Positions 41,929 through 50,322 are shown, counted from the first letter of the stretch. The stretch is DNA of 64,000 bases from Pseudoroseomonas aestuarii (GCF_042651065.1 NZ_JBHSCH010000049.1:1-64000), one strand, 5' to 3'. The notes: generated by a model not told the origin, from the letters alone. Made by a program: numbers and translations.

Positions 41929-42615
41929 ATGCAGGGTCATTATATGGAAAGGGGCCAGGGACGCCTCGCCCAGGATCTCCAGCAGCTTCGGCTGATGATC
42001 GAGGAGATGGGAAGCCGGGCGATCCGCCAGGTCAGCGATGCGAGCACCGCCCTTCTGCAGCACGACAACGGCCTCGCCGAGGAGGTGCTCCGGCGTGACG
42101 TGCAGCTCGACGCCCTGGAGCGCGACGTGGATGCCGCATGCATCCGCCTGCTGGCGCTGCAGCAGCCTCTCGCCGCGGATCTCCGCCTCATCGTCGCGGC
42201 CCTCAAGACGAGCCATGATCTCGAGCGGATCGGCGACTATGCGGCGAACATCGCAAAGCGCAGCCGGGCCCTGCGCCAGATACCCGATTGGCTGCACCGG
42301 GCGACGCTGGGCGAGATGGCCTGGCTGCTGCAGCGGAACATCAAGGAGGCTGTCCGGTCCCTGGTCGAAGTCGACGCAGCGGGAGCCTGGGCGGTGTGCC
42401 AGTCCGATGACGATGTGGACGCGCTCTACGACCTGGCCTCCCAGGCCGTTCTCGAGCAGATGTCGGCGGGGCGGTGCGAGCCCGACACCGGCACGCACCT
42501 GATGTATGTCATCAAGGGCCTCGAGCGCATCGGCGATCATGCCGTGAACGTTGCCGAGATGGCCTACTATGCCGTTCGCGGCGCCAGCGCTCCGGTGCAG
42601 CGCCCCAGGAGGTGA
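41929..42615 (+). CDS. phoU: Phosphate signalling protein PhoU
   Basis: A 228-residue protein with the two three-helix PhoU repeats: LQQLRLMIEEMGSRAIRQVSDA, DALERDVDAACIRLLALQQPLAADLRLIVAALKTSHDLERIGDYAANIAKRS, then DVDALYDLASQAVLEQM and HLMYVIKGLERIGDHAVNVAEMAYYAV. The metal-binding E/D-x-R-I-G-D signatures appear twice. PhoU negatively controls Pst transport and PhoR and influences persistence. No pst or pho genes are adjacent, so it is an isolated copy in an oxygen-stress island. Confidence 0.93.
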   Translation: MQGHYMERGQGRLAQDLQQLRLMIEEMGSRAIRQVSDASTALLQHDNGLAEEVLRRDVQLDALERDVDAACIRLLALQQPLAADLRLIVAALKTSHDLERIGDYAANIAKRSRALRQIPDWLHRATLGEMAWLLQRNIKEAVRSLVEVDAAGAWAVCQSDDDVDALYDLASQAVLEQMSAGRCEPDTGTHLMYVIKGLERIGDHAVNVAEMAYYAVRGASAPVQRPRR

Positions 42616-42983
42616 GGTCCGGCGCCGGTGGCAGGGCCGCCGGTGCGCATGGCGCGGGCGAGTTCCGCGCGCAGGACCTCATGCAGCAGCCCGCCGGCCG
42701 GCCCGCATGCGGCGAGCTCCGGGATGCCGGCGGCATCGCCCCCGACAGGCCGGTGGACTCCGCCAGGCAGGCCGCCATCAGGTGCGGCACCGGGACGTTG
42801 CCGCGCAGCCCTGCGGGCTTGGCCGCGGCGGCAGCCGCGGTTGCCGGGTGGAGCGCCGCGCATTGCGCGCAATGCTCGTCAGCCTGACGCAGATCATCGC
42901 TCCGGAGCACGGAGACTGTAACCAGGGGCCGTGGCGGGCAGCGAGATCCGCTGCCGCTACCATGGGACACAGGAGGAATCATC
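42616..42983. other. Intergenic region upstream of hsp20
   Basis: No gene is supported. It contains the Fnr/FixK-like site at 42884-42897 and a GCGCGCATTGCGCGC inverted repeat (42857-42871 region). Frames open on the minus strand are cysteine/alanine-rich and look spurious. Confidence 0.45.
42884..42897. promoter_or_regulatory. FixK/Fnr-like site upstream of hsp20
   Basis: CTGACGCAGATCAT keeps the TGA-N6-TCA core with one outer mismatch. It ends 87 bp before the Hsp20 start codon. Confidence 0.5.
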
Positions 42984-43529
42984 ATGTCCGACAACACGGT
43001 AAGCACCCCGAAGGCCGTGCAGCCGGTGCAGCCGCCTGCACCGGCGATGCCGGAACGCTTCTGGCAGCCGCTGGCGGGCCTGCGGGACGAGATGGACCGC
43101 GTCTTCGACAATCTCTGGCGCGGCTTCGGCGGCAGTCCGCTCCGCCGCGGCGAAATGATGCCACCCTGGCGCAACGACATGCCGTTCACCGCCGCCCTGC
43201 CCGCGGTGGACGTCACCGAGAGCGACAAGGATTTCCGCATCACCGCCGAGTTGCCGGGGCTGGGGCGGGATGACGTGGAGATCAGCCTGTCCGGCAACAT
43301 GCTCACCATCAAGGGCGAGAAGAAGGAACAGCGGGACGAGAAGACGGCGAACCACTACCTGTCCGAGCGCCGCTTCGGCAGCTTCCGCCGCTCCTTCGAG
43401 CTGCCCCAGAGCGTGCGGCGCGACGGCATCGAGGCCAGCTTCGACAAGGGCGTGCTGTCGGTCATCCTGCCCAAGACGGCGGAAGCGGCGCAGCAGACGC
43501 GCAGGATCGAGGTCAAATCGGCCTCCTGA
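42984..43529 (+). CDS. Hsp20/alpha-crystallin small heat-shock protein
   Basis: A 181-residue small heat-shock protein. A Pro-rich N-terminal arm is followed by WQPLAGLRDEMDRVFDNLWRGFG. The alpha-crystallin domain runs PAVDVTESDKDFRITAELPGLGRDDVEISLSGNMLTIKGEKKEQ and FGSFRRSFELPQSVRRDGIEASFDKGVLSVILPK. The C-terminal anchor is short. It forms oligomers that hold unfolding proteins. Hsp20 of this type is a frequent member of FixK/anoxia regulons. The promoter has a Fnr-like site and no CIRCE element was seen. Confidence 0.93.
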   Translation: MSDNTVSTPKAVQPVQPPAPAMPERFWQPLAGLRDEMDRVFDNLWRGFGGSPLRRGEMMPPWRNDMPFTAALPAVDVTESDKDFRITAELPGLGRDDVEISLSGNMLTIKGEKKEQRDEKTANHYLSERRFGSFRRSFELPQSVRRDGIEASFDKGVLSVILPKTAEAAQQTRRIEVKSAS

Positions 43530-43546
43530 GGCTGTCGCCGGGGGGC

Positions 43547-44059
43547 ATGAGCGACACGCGTGATCCCGCCCCGGAATCGCCTGCCGCCATCGGCCTGCCG
43601 CTGGTACCGGCCCCGCCGCCATCGCGGGTCCGCCCGGGCCGCGATGGCGGCGGTGGCTGGGCCGTCATCACGCTGGCCGCCGGCCTCTCCCTGTGGCTGG
43701 TGCTGCGCGGGCTGCTCGGCGTGCCGATCGCCTGGTCCGTCGCGCTGTTCCTCACCGGGGTGGCACTCTACCTGTTCTACGCCACGGCGGTCGGCCTGCT
43801 GTTCATCCTGATCGTGCAGCCCATGATCCTGCTCTCCGGCGGCAATACCCGTTCAGAGAGCATGCCGCGCGCCCTGCAGGCGGTGATGATCGTCTTTCCC
43901 TCCACCCACTTCGTGTCCTTCGCCCAGGCCATCCTGTATCGCGGGGCGGGGCTGGACACGGTCAGGCCCGCCTTCGCGGCGGCGGCCGCGATCGGGCTGG
44001 CGGTGCTGGCGGCGGCCCTGCTGCGCTTCCGCGCCACCCTGGCCGCCGCCCTGTCATGA
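43547..44059 (+). CDS. Fragment of an ABC-2 transporter permease, 170 residues
   Basis: From residue 40 onward the protein matches the C-terminal part of ABC-2 (YhhJ-type) permeases: FLTGVALYLFYATAVGLLF, then ILIVQPMILLSGGNTRSESMPRALQ, VMIVFPSTHFVSFAQAILYRGAGLDTVRPAF and a last membrane span. The family usually has about 370 residues and a dozen extra residues between GLLF and the QPMILLSGG strand, so this is both truncated and internally shortened. The first 40 residues are Pro/Arg/Gly-rich with no similarity. It is 17 bp downstream of hsp20. The reading frame is intact, but transport function is doubtful. Partner ATPases are absent. Confidence 0.6.
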   Translation: MSDTRDPAPESPAAIGLPLVPAPPPSRVRPGRDGGGGWAVITLAAGLSLWLVLRGLLGVPIAWSVALFLTGVALYLFYATAVGLLFILIVQPMILLSGGNTRSESMPRALQAVMIVFPSTHFVSFAQAILYRGAGLDTVRPAFAAAAAIGLAVLAAALLRFRATLAAALS

Positions 44060-44070
44060 GCCGCGCGCCA

Positions 44071-44913
44071 TCAGTGCGAGAGCAGCACCGGAATGGTCGA
44101 GCCATGCAGCAGGCTGCGGGTCACGCCGCCCAGCACCATCTCTCGCATGCGGCCATGGCCGTAGCCGCCCACCACCAGCAGCTCCGCGCCGAGATCGGCC
44201 GCAGCACTCAGCAGCACGTCCTCGACCTGCAGGTCGCCGCCGGCCATGGTGGTGGCAGCGGAGACGGTGGCCCCGTGCCGGGCCAGGTGGCGCGCGATGT
44301 CCTCGGTCTGCACCTGGCAGCTTGCCTGCTCCTCCGCCCGGGCGAACACCGAGAGGACCTGCACCGCCTCCGCCGCCTGGATCAGCGGCAGGGCATCCCC
44401 GACCGCGCGCGCCGCCTCACGCCGCCCGTTCCAGCCCACCAGCACGCGCCGGGCCGTGAAATCGCGCGGCGGGCTCGGCGGCAGCAGCAGCACCGGCCGG
44501 CCCGCATCGAACATGACCTCCTCGGCCAGATCGGCCTCGATGCCGTTCCGGTCGGAGCGGCCGAGGATCGTGACATCGGCGTAGCGGGCGTGCTGCACCA
44601 GAACCGAATCCACCATCCCCTCCACGAGGCGCCATTCCGCCGGGATGTCCTCGCGCCGGGTGGCTTTCTCGAACTGGGTGTGGATCTGCTCCGCCCGCTC
44701 CTTGGCGGCCTGCTCGGCTTCCTCCAGGACGAGCCGCCATGTGGCCGGGCTGACATAGCCATCAGCGGCAGCCATCATGGGCCAATCCAGGCTGTAGACG
44801 TGCAAGGCGGCCAGGTGGGCGCCGTGGTGCTTCGCCAGCGAGATGGCGGGGTCCAGGATGCGGGGGGCCACCTCCGGGCTCGGCAGATACACGAGAATGT
44901 CTTTCAGCGACAT
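44071..44913 (-). CDS. Universal stress protein, two UspA domains
   Basis: A 280-residue cytoplasmic protein with tandem UspA folds. The first begins SLKDILVYLPSPEVAPRILDPAISLAKHHGAHLAALHVYS. The second, about residues 155-280, begins RRVLVGWNGRREAARAVGDALPLI and ends with the ATP-binding pattern LLVVGGYGHGRMREMVLGGVTRSLLHGSTIPVLLSH. The G-x-x-G-x9-G-S motif is complete in the second domain only. UspA proteins support survival in growth arrest and anoxia. It is convergent with the ABC-2 fragment. Its promoter lies in the 165 bp toward the Crp/Fnr gene, where I see no clear palindrome. Confidence 0.92.
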   Translation of the reverse strand: MSLKDILVYLPSPEVAPRILDPAISLAKHHGAHLAALHVYSLDWPMMAAADGYVSPATWRLVLEEAEQAAKERAEQIHTQFEKATRREDIPAEWRLVEGMVDSVLVQHARYADVTILGRSDRNGIEADLAEEVMFDAGRPVLLLPPSPPRDFTARRVLVGWNGRREAARAVGDALPLIQAAEAVQVLSVFARAEEQASCQVQTEDIARHLARHGATVSAATTMAGGDLQVEDVLLSAAADLGAELLVVGGYGHGRMREMVLGGVTRSLLHGSTIPVLLSH

Positions 44914-45078
44914 CGCTCCGCTCCAGGTTCAGGCAGCCGGCATGCCGCGGGCGGCCTGTGTTGCGACGAGGGTGGTGCCGGCCGGAGGAGCCGCCAGCGG
45001 CCGGGAATCCGGAGGATCGTGGAAGGTCGGGGCTGGCCCGCTCGCGGAAAGCCGGGAGGGGCTCGCCGCGCATCCTTC

Positions 45079-45738
45079 TCAGGCCGGGACGCCGCTCAGG
45101 TCGGCGACCTCGGTCAGCCTCTCGCGCTCGAGGATGTGCAGGGTGTGGTTGTCCTCGATGGCGATCATGCCGGACTTGCGCAGCGCCGTGAGGACGCGGC
45201 TGACCGTCTCCGCCGTGAGGCCGAGATAGTCGGCGATGTCGTAGCGCGACATCGGCAGGTCCACCGACGGGCGGCCGGGGCAGCTGCGGGCCGCCAGGTC
45301 GAGCAGGAAGTGCGCCACGCGCTCCGTGGCGCTCCGGCAGCCCAGCAGGATCGAGCGGTCCTGCGCCGCCGCCAGCTTCTCCAGCGTGAAGGCCTGCCAG
45401 GACTGCGCCGCCAGCGGTTCCTCGTCCATGTAGGCGTCGATGTCCTTGCGTGCGAAGGTGATCAGCACGACCTCGGTTATCGCCTCGGCCGAGAAGCGGT
45501 GCTCATCCACGCCGTCGAGGCCGAAGACCTCGCCCGGCAGGGCGAACTGCGCGATGAAGCGCCGCGCATCCGGCAGCACGCGGCACACGCGCACGGCGCC
45601 CGAGACCACCTTGTAGAACTGCCGGATCTTGGAGCCCTCGGCGTAGATCTCGGCGCCGCGCAGCAGCCGGCCTGGCCGGCCGGGGATGGCCCGGCCGCTG
45701 CGCTCCGGAGCGACCGTGAAAGGGAAAGGCAAGCGCAT
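45079..45738 (-). CDS. Crp/Fnr-family regulator, FixK-like
   Basis: A 219-residue Crp/Fnr protein. The effector domain (LLRGAEIYAEGSKIRQFYKVVSGAVRVCRVL, RFIAQFALPGEVFGLDG) lacks the N-terminal cysteine cluster of Fnr, as in FixK. The DNA-binding domain ends DIADYLGLTAETVSRVLTALRKSGMIAIEDNHTLHILERERL. The E-x-x-S-R of the recognition helix is the one used by Fnr/FixK to read TGA half-sites. It sits beside FixLJ-type genes and among operons that carry TGA-N6-TCA palindromes, so it is the probable regulator of this island. Confidence 0.93.
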   Translation of the reverse strand: MRLPFPFTVAPERSGRAIPGRPGRLLRGAEIYAEGSKIRQFYKVVSGAVRVCRVLPDARRFIAQFALPGEVFGLDGVDEHRFSAEAITEVVLITFARKDIDAYMDEEPLAAQSWQAFTLEKLAAAQDRSILLGCRSATERVAHFLLDLAARSCPGRPSVDLPMSRYDIADYLGLTAETVSRVLTALRKSGMIAIEDNHTLHILERERLTEVADLSGVPA

Positions 45739-45776
45739 GCCGGTCAGCGCAACGCTCTGTATGGGTCGACTTCCTT

Positions 45777-45817
45777 CCGAAACGAGCGAGCGCAGTATCA
45801 GCGCCTTATCGTTTCGG
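45777..45817. promoter_or_regulatory. Inverted repeat upstream of the FixK-like gene
   Basis: CCGAAACG (45777-45784) and CGTTTCGG (45810-45817) are perfect inverted 8-mers 25 bp apart, 39 bp upstream of the FixK-like start. A TTCCGGAA palindrome follows at about 45823. These may bind phosphorylated FixJ or the regulator itself, but the site type is not recognised. Confidence 0.4.
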
Positions 45818-45905
45818 TAACATTCCGGAAAATCACGTTCCGTAGAAGCACGTAGCGAAGTTCCGGCAAGTATTCACCTGCCGGCATTAAACTTTCTGGT
45901 TCATC

Positions 45906-45919
45906 CTGATCCGTGTCAG
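45906..45919. promoter_or_regulatory. FixK/Fnr-like palindrome, FixK-like gene/receiver promoter
   Basis: CTGATCCGTGTCAG is a full match to CTGAY-N4-RTCAG. It lies in the divergent region between the FixK-like gene (168 bp) and the receiver-like gene (97 bp before its start), allowing autoregulation. Confidence 0.65.
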
Positions 45920-46015
45920 GGCAGGGCTGCCGCCGCAGGCTCAGGTTGCGGCTGGCTGGGCAGGACGCGGCAGGCACGGCGGCGCCCCCGGCTGCACCGA
46001 CGATGACGGGACAGC

Positions 46016-46477
46016 ATGCAGATGAGCCGGGAACCACCCCGCGAGCAGCCATGCCAGAGCGCAAGCGGGCAGGGCGACCCTCTGGCCGCCAAGCCCGGCC
46101 GCGTCCTCGTGCTCAGCGCCGATCCCGCGGCCCGGCGCGCCCTGATGCTGATGCTGGAATCGCACGGCTTCCTGGCCTACCCCTTCGCCAGCCTCGGCGC
46201 GCTGCTGCGGGTGGCCGACAGCCTGGGCGCGGAGAGTGCCGGATGGTGCTGCCTGCTGATGGCCGAGCGCCCACAGGCGGACCGCATCGGCCTGCAGGTG
46301 CTGCTGCCGCTGCGGCGCGCCGGAAGGGTCATCCCGGCTGTCATCCTGACATGGCCCGTGGCGGCGCAGGTGGAGCCGCCGGCTGGCCATTCCCTGGTCT
46401 GGTATGCCGATCCCCTGGTGCCAGAGGATGTGCTGCGCTCCGTGCGTGCCGCCCTCGGGGACGCCGAGCCGGGCTGA
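46016..46477 (+). CDS. Degenerate single-domain response-regulator receiver
   Basis: A 153-residue protein with receiver-like strand/helix order: GRVLVLSADPAARRALMLMLESHGFLAYPFASLGALL, GWCCLLMAERPQADRIGLQVLLPLRR, VIPAVILTWPV, and a C-terminal YADPLVPEDVLRSVRAALG. The acidic pair at the end of strand 1 is reduced to one Asp, the phosphoacceptor Asp after strand 3 is absent (LLMAERP) and the conserved Lys is missing. It therefore cannot be a normal phospho-receiver. It sits between the FixK-like gene and fixJ, like FixT/sensor inhibitors in rhizobia, but it is not recognisably FixT. Confidence 0.7.
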   Translation: MQMSREPPREQPCQSASGQGDPLAAKPGRVLVLSADPAARRALMLMLESHGFLAYPFASLGALLRVADSLGAESAGWCCLLMAERPQADRIGLQVLLPLRRAGRVIPAVILTWPVAAQVEPPAGHSLVWYADPLVPEDVLRSVRAALGDAEPG

Positions 46478-46495
46478 GGCGCTGCGGCGCCGGCG

Positions 46496-47176
46496 TCACC
46501 GCCCATACTGCGCCAGCACGGCCAGGCGCACCGCCTCGGCAAAGCTGCCGACGCCGAGCCGGGCCATCAGCTTTATCCGGTAGACCTCGACGGTTCTCGG
46601 GCTGATCCCCAGCTCGAAGCCGATGACCTTGCTGGGCTTGCCTTCCATGGCCAGCTCCAGCACCTCGCGCTCGCGCGGCGACAGCGTGGCCACCCGCTCG
46701 GCGGCCCGGGCTATGTCCGTCCTCTGGCTGGCGTTCCTGGGCGGGTCGTCCAGGGTGCCGGGTTCGCCGGGCGGCCCGGCCATGGCGGTGCGGAGGGTGG
46801 AGAGCAGCACCTCGTCATCGAAGGGCTTCTCGATGAAATCGGATGCGCCTGCCTTCATCGCCCGCACCGCCGTCGCGATGTCGCCATGGGCGGTCATGAC
46901 GACCACCGGATGGCGGAAGCCCTGCCTCCTCAGGTCGTGCAGCAGGTCGAGCCCGTCCTTCCCGGGCATGCGGATGTCGGTCAGCACGCATCCCCCTGCC
47001 GACCATTCGAGGGATGGCAGGCACTCGAGGAACTCCCCGGCCGAGGCGTAGGTGCGGGCGGGTGTTCCGGCCGCTTCCAGCAGGGTTGCCACGGCCCAGG
47101 AGACATCCTCATCGTCGTCGATCACATGCACCATGGGCTGACCTGGGCGAGGGCCGGGTGCTGCCGCCGCTGTCAT
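46496..47176 (-). CDS. fixJ: FixJ-type response regulator
   Basis: A 226-residue two-domain regulator. The receiver (MVHVIDDDEDVSWAVATLLEAAG, with acid cluster DDDED, phosphoacceptor in LTDIRMPGKDGLDLLHDLR, VVVMTAHGDIATAVRAMKAGASDFIEKPFDDEVLL with the conserved Lys) is followed by a LuxR-type helix-turn-helix (LSPREREVLELAMEGKPSKVIGFELGISPRTVEVYRIKLMARLGV). Its ATG overlaps the kinase stop by four bases (ATGA). With the FixL-type kinase it forms an oxygen-responsive two-component system. The probable target is the neighbouring FixK-like gene. Confidence 0.93.
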   Translation of the reverse strand: MTAAAAPGPRPGQPMVHVIDDDEDVSWAVATLLEAAGTPARTYASAGEFLECLPSLEWSAGGCVLTDIRMPGKDGLDLLHDLRRQGFRHPVVVMTAHGDIATAVRAMKAGASDFIEKPFDDEVLLSTLRTAMAGPPGEPGTLDDPPRNASQRTDIARAAERVATLSPREREVLELAMEGKPSKVIGFELGISPRTVEVYRIKLMARLGVGSFAEAVRLAVLAQYGR

Positions 47177-50175
47177 GGCTTCTCCTCCTGCAGCAGCCTG
47201 GCGTCCGATGGCACCAGCAGCGGCAGGGTGAAGCGGAACACCGCGCCCCCGCCGGGGTTCGGCTCGCTCCACAGCCGGCCGTCATGCGCTTCCACGATCG
47301 AGCGGCAGATGGACAGGCCAACCCCCATGCCGCCGCGCTTGGTGGTCACGAAAGGCTCGAACAGCCGGGCTTCCACGGCGGGGGAAAGGCCCGGCCCGGT
47401 GTCGCGCACCGCGACCTCCAGCATCCCGGCGCCGCGGCGCGTGGCGTTGATCGTCAGCCGGCACGGCTGGCCGCCTGCCTCGCTCATCGCTTCCACCGCG
47501 TTGCGGATCAGGTTCAGCACCACCTGCTGGATCTGCACCCGGTCCACCAGAACCGGCGGAAGGTCCTGGTCGAGCTGGATGGAAATCTCCACGCCATGAT
47601 GGGCGACGCCCAGCAGCGCCAGCTCCCTGGCCTCGCCGATGATATCGCGCAGCAGGACGGGTTCCCTCTCGACTTCGCCCTTCATCACGAAGTCTCGCAG
47701 CCTCTGCACGATCTGCCCGGCGCGGAGCGACTGGCTGGCGGCGCGCTGCAAGGCTTCCAGCACGCGCGGCGGCAGCACCGCATGGCCGGGCGAGGCTTCC
47801 AGCAGGCGCAGCGCGGCCCTGGTGGAACTGGCGATCGCGGTCAGCGGCTGGTTGAGCTCATGCGCCAGGGCGGAGGCCATCTCGCCCGCCACGCTGAGGC
47901 GGGAGACGTGCAGCAGCTCCGTCTGCAGGTCGTTCAGGCGCCGCTGCGATGCCTCGTCCTGGCTCAGGTCGCGGAGGAAGCCCGTGAACAGGTGGCCTTC
48001 CTTGGTCCTGACCTCGCCGACCGTCAATTCCATCGGGAACACCGAGCCATCGCGGCGCTGGCCATGCACCCGCCGGCCGATGCCGATGATGCGGCGCTCC
48101 CCCGTCCGCAGGTAGTGCGACAAGTAGCCGGCGTGCCGCGACCGGTCGGGCTCCGGCATGAGAACCGACACCTCCTGGCCCAGGACCTCCACCGCCTGCC
48201 ACCCGAACAGGCGCTCCGCCGTGGTGCTGAAGGACACGATGCGGCCGCTCTCGTCGATCACCACCATCGCATCCGGTACCGTGGCCAGGATGGAGCGGAG
48301 CTGGCCCTCGCTTTCCTCCAGCGCCCAGCGGATGCGGCTCAGCTCCGTGACGTTGGTCCAGGAGGCATAGACCAGGTTCTCGCCGTCGATCTCCACCGGT
48401 TCGACGCGCACCAGCATGTCAAGCCTGTCGCCCGCGCGGTTGCGGAAGCGTGTCCTGATCTCGTCGCCCTTCGCCCCGAGCTGCGTGGCCGCGATGGCCA
48501 GGCTGTGCCCGGCGGTGCCGGCCATCTCCAGATCCGCGATCCGCAACGTGGTGAATTCCGCCATGCTGTAGCCGAGTTCCAGGCAGGCACGCTGGTTGGC
48601 CCGCAGCACGCGCAATGAGCCGGGCTCCAGCAGGGCGATGCTGACCGGCGCGGCCTCCAGCAGCGCGCGCGAACGCCGCTCCGCCTTGCGCAACTCCTCA
48701 TCCGCGCGCAGCCGCCGGCGCACAACCGCGACATGCTGCGCGATGGTGGCCAGGAACGCGACGTCCTCCTCCTGGAAGCGCTCCCGCGCGTGGCTGGCGA
48801 AGGCGAGCGCGCCCAGAACATCCTCCCCGGCCAGCAGCGGAAAGCAGACATAGGCCTGGATGCCTGGCGGAGCGGCGGCCTGTTCCTGCGGCGCCGCCGG
48901 ATCCGGCTGCGCCGTCCAATGCACCGGCGCGCGGCTCCGCGCCACGGCATCGCAGATCGCCGGGCCGAAGGGCAGGAGGCTGAAGGCCGCGACCTGGCCG
49001 GGATCCGGGCCGATGCCCGCCGCCAGCCGCCACGCCTGGGCTTCCGGCAGGTAGCTGAACACCGCATCCACGCCCAGATCCGCCGAGAGCGTGGCGAAGA
49101 GCCCCCGCAGAACCTGCTCCGGATCGCCTGCGCCCAGCAGGTTCGCCGCGGCTTCGGACAACAGCGCCAGGCGGCGCGACCGCTCGCGCAGGGCGGTCTC
49201 GGCGCGCCGCTGCGGCGTGACGTCGACCACCGACTCCATCACCACGAGCGGCACCCCGTCGCTACCGCGGCGCAGCGTCTTGCGCACGGCGATGCTGCGC
49301 GCTTCCCCGCTCCGCGTGTGCTGCACCAGCTCGCCCGACCACTCGCCCGATGCCAGCAGGGCCTGCTGGATCTGCGACACCGGAACGGGAAACACCGTGC
49401 GCAGAAGCTCGTGCAGCGGGTAGCCGACCGCTTCCGACGCCCTCCAGCCGAAGACCCGCTCGCAGCCGGCCGACCAGTAGGTGATCACGCCCTCCGGCGT
49501 GCGCGACATGAAGGCGCCGAGATCCAGCGTCTCCAGTGTCAGGCGAAGGTTTCTTTCGCTCTCCCGCAGACTCTGCCGCGCCTTTTCTTCCGCCGTGCAG
49601 TCCCGGACGATGAGGACCTGCATCCTCTGGCGCCGGTAGGCAACCGGCGAGCCCTGGAACTCGGCCGAGAAGGTCGACCCATCGGCCCGCAGCCCCCGGC
49701 CGCGGTGAGGCCTGCCATTGCCGCAGGAGGCGCTGCGCAGTGCATCCTCGCGGAATTCGGGCGCCACGAAGTCCAGGGTCTCGCGGCCGATCACCTCCTG
49801 CAGCGAGGCATAGCCGAACATGCGCCAGAACGCCGCGTTCGCGTCCACGATGCGGCCGAGGTGGTGGATGGCAACGCCCTCGCGCGCCGCGTCGGAGAGG
49901 GTGCGGTAGCGCTCCTCGCTCTCCCCCAGGGCGATCTCGGCCTTGCGCTGCAGCAGGTGATCCGGCATCCCGGCCGTGCCGGACCGGCCGCCGCGCCGGA
50001 AGGCCCGCCCCAGCAGCGTGCCCAAGGCGGCCAGGCCCGAAACACGCGGGGCCGTGCGCCCGGCAATGCCGCGATCCTGCGTGGCGGGGCCAGGAGAGCG
50101 CGCCGGCGCAGGGGCCGCCGGACCAGCCCGGGGCCCGCCGCGCATCCATGTTCCCAGGCGGCCTGAAAATATCAT
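47173..50175 (-). CDS. fixL: FixL-type oxygen-sensing histidine kinase with extra PAS and GAF domains
   Basis: A 1000-residue soluble kinase. Domains in order: two PAS repeats (about 84-195 and 203-322), GAF (about 335-490), a third PAS (about 505-615), then a haem PAS (about 625-745). The haem PAS carries MPEPDRSRHAGY with the FixL haem His (His681) and IIGIGRRVHG with the conserved Arg701. It is followed by HisKA with His772 in AHELNQPLTA and an HATPase domain (VLNLIRNAVEAM, RDTGPGLSP, GGMGVGLSICRSIVEAH). It should autophosphorylate when oxygen leaves the haem. The start at 50175 is uncertain; residues 1-70 are Ala/Arg/Pro-rich and may be untranslated. Confidence 0.93.
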   Translation of the reverse strand: MIFSGRLGTWMRGGPRAGPAAPAPARSPGPATQDRGIAGRTAPRVSGLAALGTLLGRAFRRGGRSGTAGMPDHLLQRKAEIALGESEERYRTLSDAAREGVAIHHLGRIVDANAAFWRMFGYASLQEVIGRETLDFVAPEFREDALRSASCGNGRPHRGRGLRADGSTFSAEFQGSPVAYRRQRMQVLIVRDCTAEEKARQSLRESERNLRLTLETLDLGAFMSRTPEGVITYWSAGCERVFGWRASEAVGYPLHELLRTVFPVPVSQIQQALLASGEWSGELVQHTRSGEARSIAVRKTLRRGSDGVPLVVMESVVDVTPQRRAETALRERSRRLALLSEAAANLLGAGDPEQVLRGLFATLSADLGVDAVFSYLPEAQAWRLAAGIGPDPGQVAAFSLLPFGPAICDAVARSRAPVHWTAQPDPAAPQEQAAAPPGIQAYVCFPLLAGEDVLGALAFASHARERFQEEDVAFLATIAQHVAVVRRRLRADEELRKAERRSRALLEAAPVSIALLEPGSLRVLRANQRACLELGYSMAEFTTLRIADLEMAGTAGHSLAIAATQLGAKGDEIRTRFRNRAGDRLDMLVRVEPVEIDGENLVYASWTNVTELSRIRWALEESEGQLRSILATVPDAMVVIDESGRIVSFSTTAERLFGWQAVEVLGQEVSVLMPEPDRSRHAGYLSHYLRTGERRIIGIGRRVHGQRRDGSVFPMELTVGEVRTKEGHLFTGFLRDLSQDEASQRRLNDLQTELLHVSRLSVAGEMASALAHELNQPLTAIASSTRAALRLLEASPGHAVLPPRVLEALQRAASQSLRAGQIVQRLRDFVMKGEVEREPVLLRDIIGEARELALLGVAHHGVEISIQLDQDLPPVLVDRVQIQQVVLNLIRNAVEAMSEAGGQPCRLTINATRRGAGMLEVAVRDTGPGLSPAVEARLFEPFVTTKRGGMGVGLSICRSIVEAHDGRLWSEPNPGGGAVFRFTLPLLVPSDARLLQEEKP

Positions 50176-50308
50176 GGTGCTGCGCCCGTTGCTGCGTCTC
50201 CGGTAAGCACGTGCCGATCATCTTCAGCACCTTGCAGGCATGCTGTCCACAAAGGCGTGCCGTTTGCGCCGGGCCGCAGAAACCGAGATCCGGGACTCCG
50301 TCCCGGAG

Positions 50309-50322
50309 GTGATCCAGATCAG
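50309..50322. promoter_or_regulatory. FixK/Fnr-like palindrome upstream of the phasin gene
   Basis: GTGATCCAGATCAG keeps TGA-N6-TCA with one outer mismatch. It lies 73 bp before the phasin-like start and 134 bp from the divergent kinase start. Confidence 0.6.

Noticed and set aside
42567..42872. A minus-strand frame between phoU and hsp20
   Set aside because: It is Ala/Gly/Arg-rich with no ribosome binding site and no family; the region reads as a promoter.
45798..46064. An 88-residue minus-strand frame upstream of the FixK-like gene
   Set aside because: It covers the promoter region with inverted repeats, has no similarity and overlaps the receiver gene.
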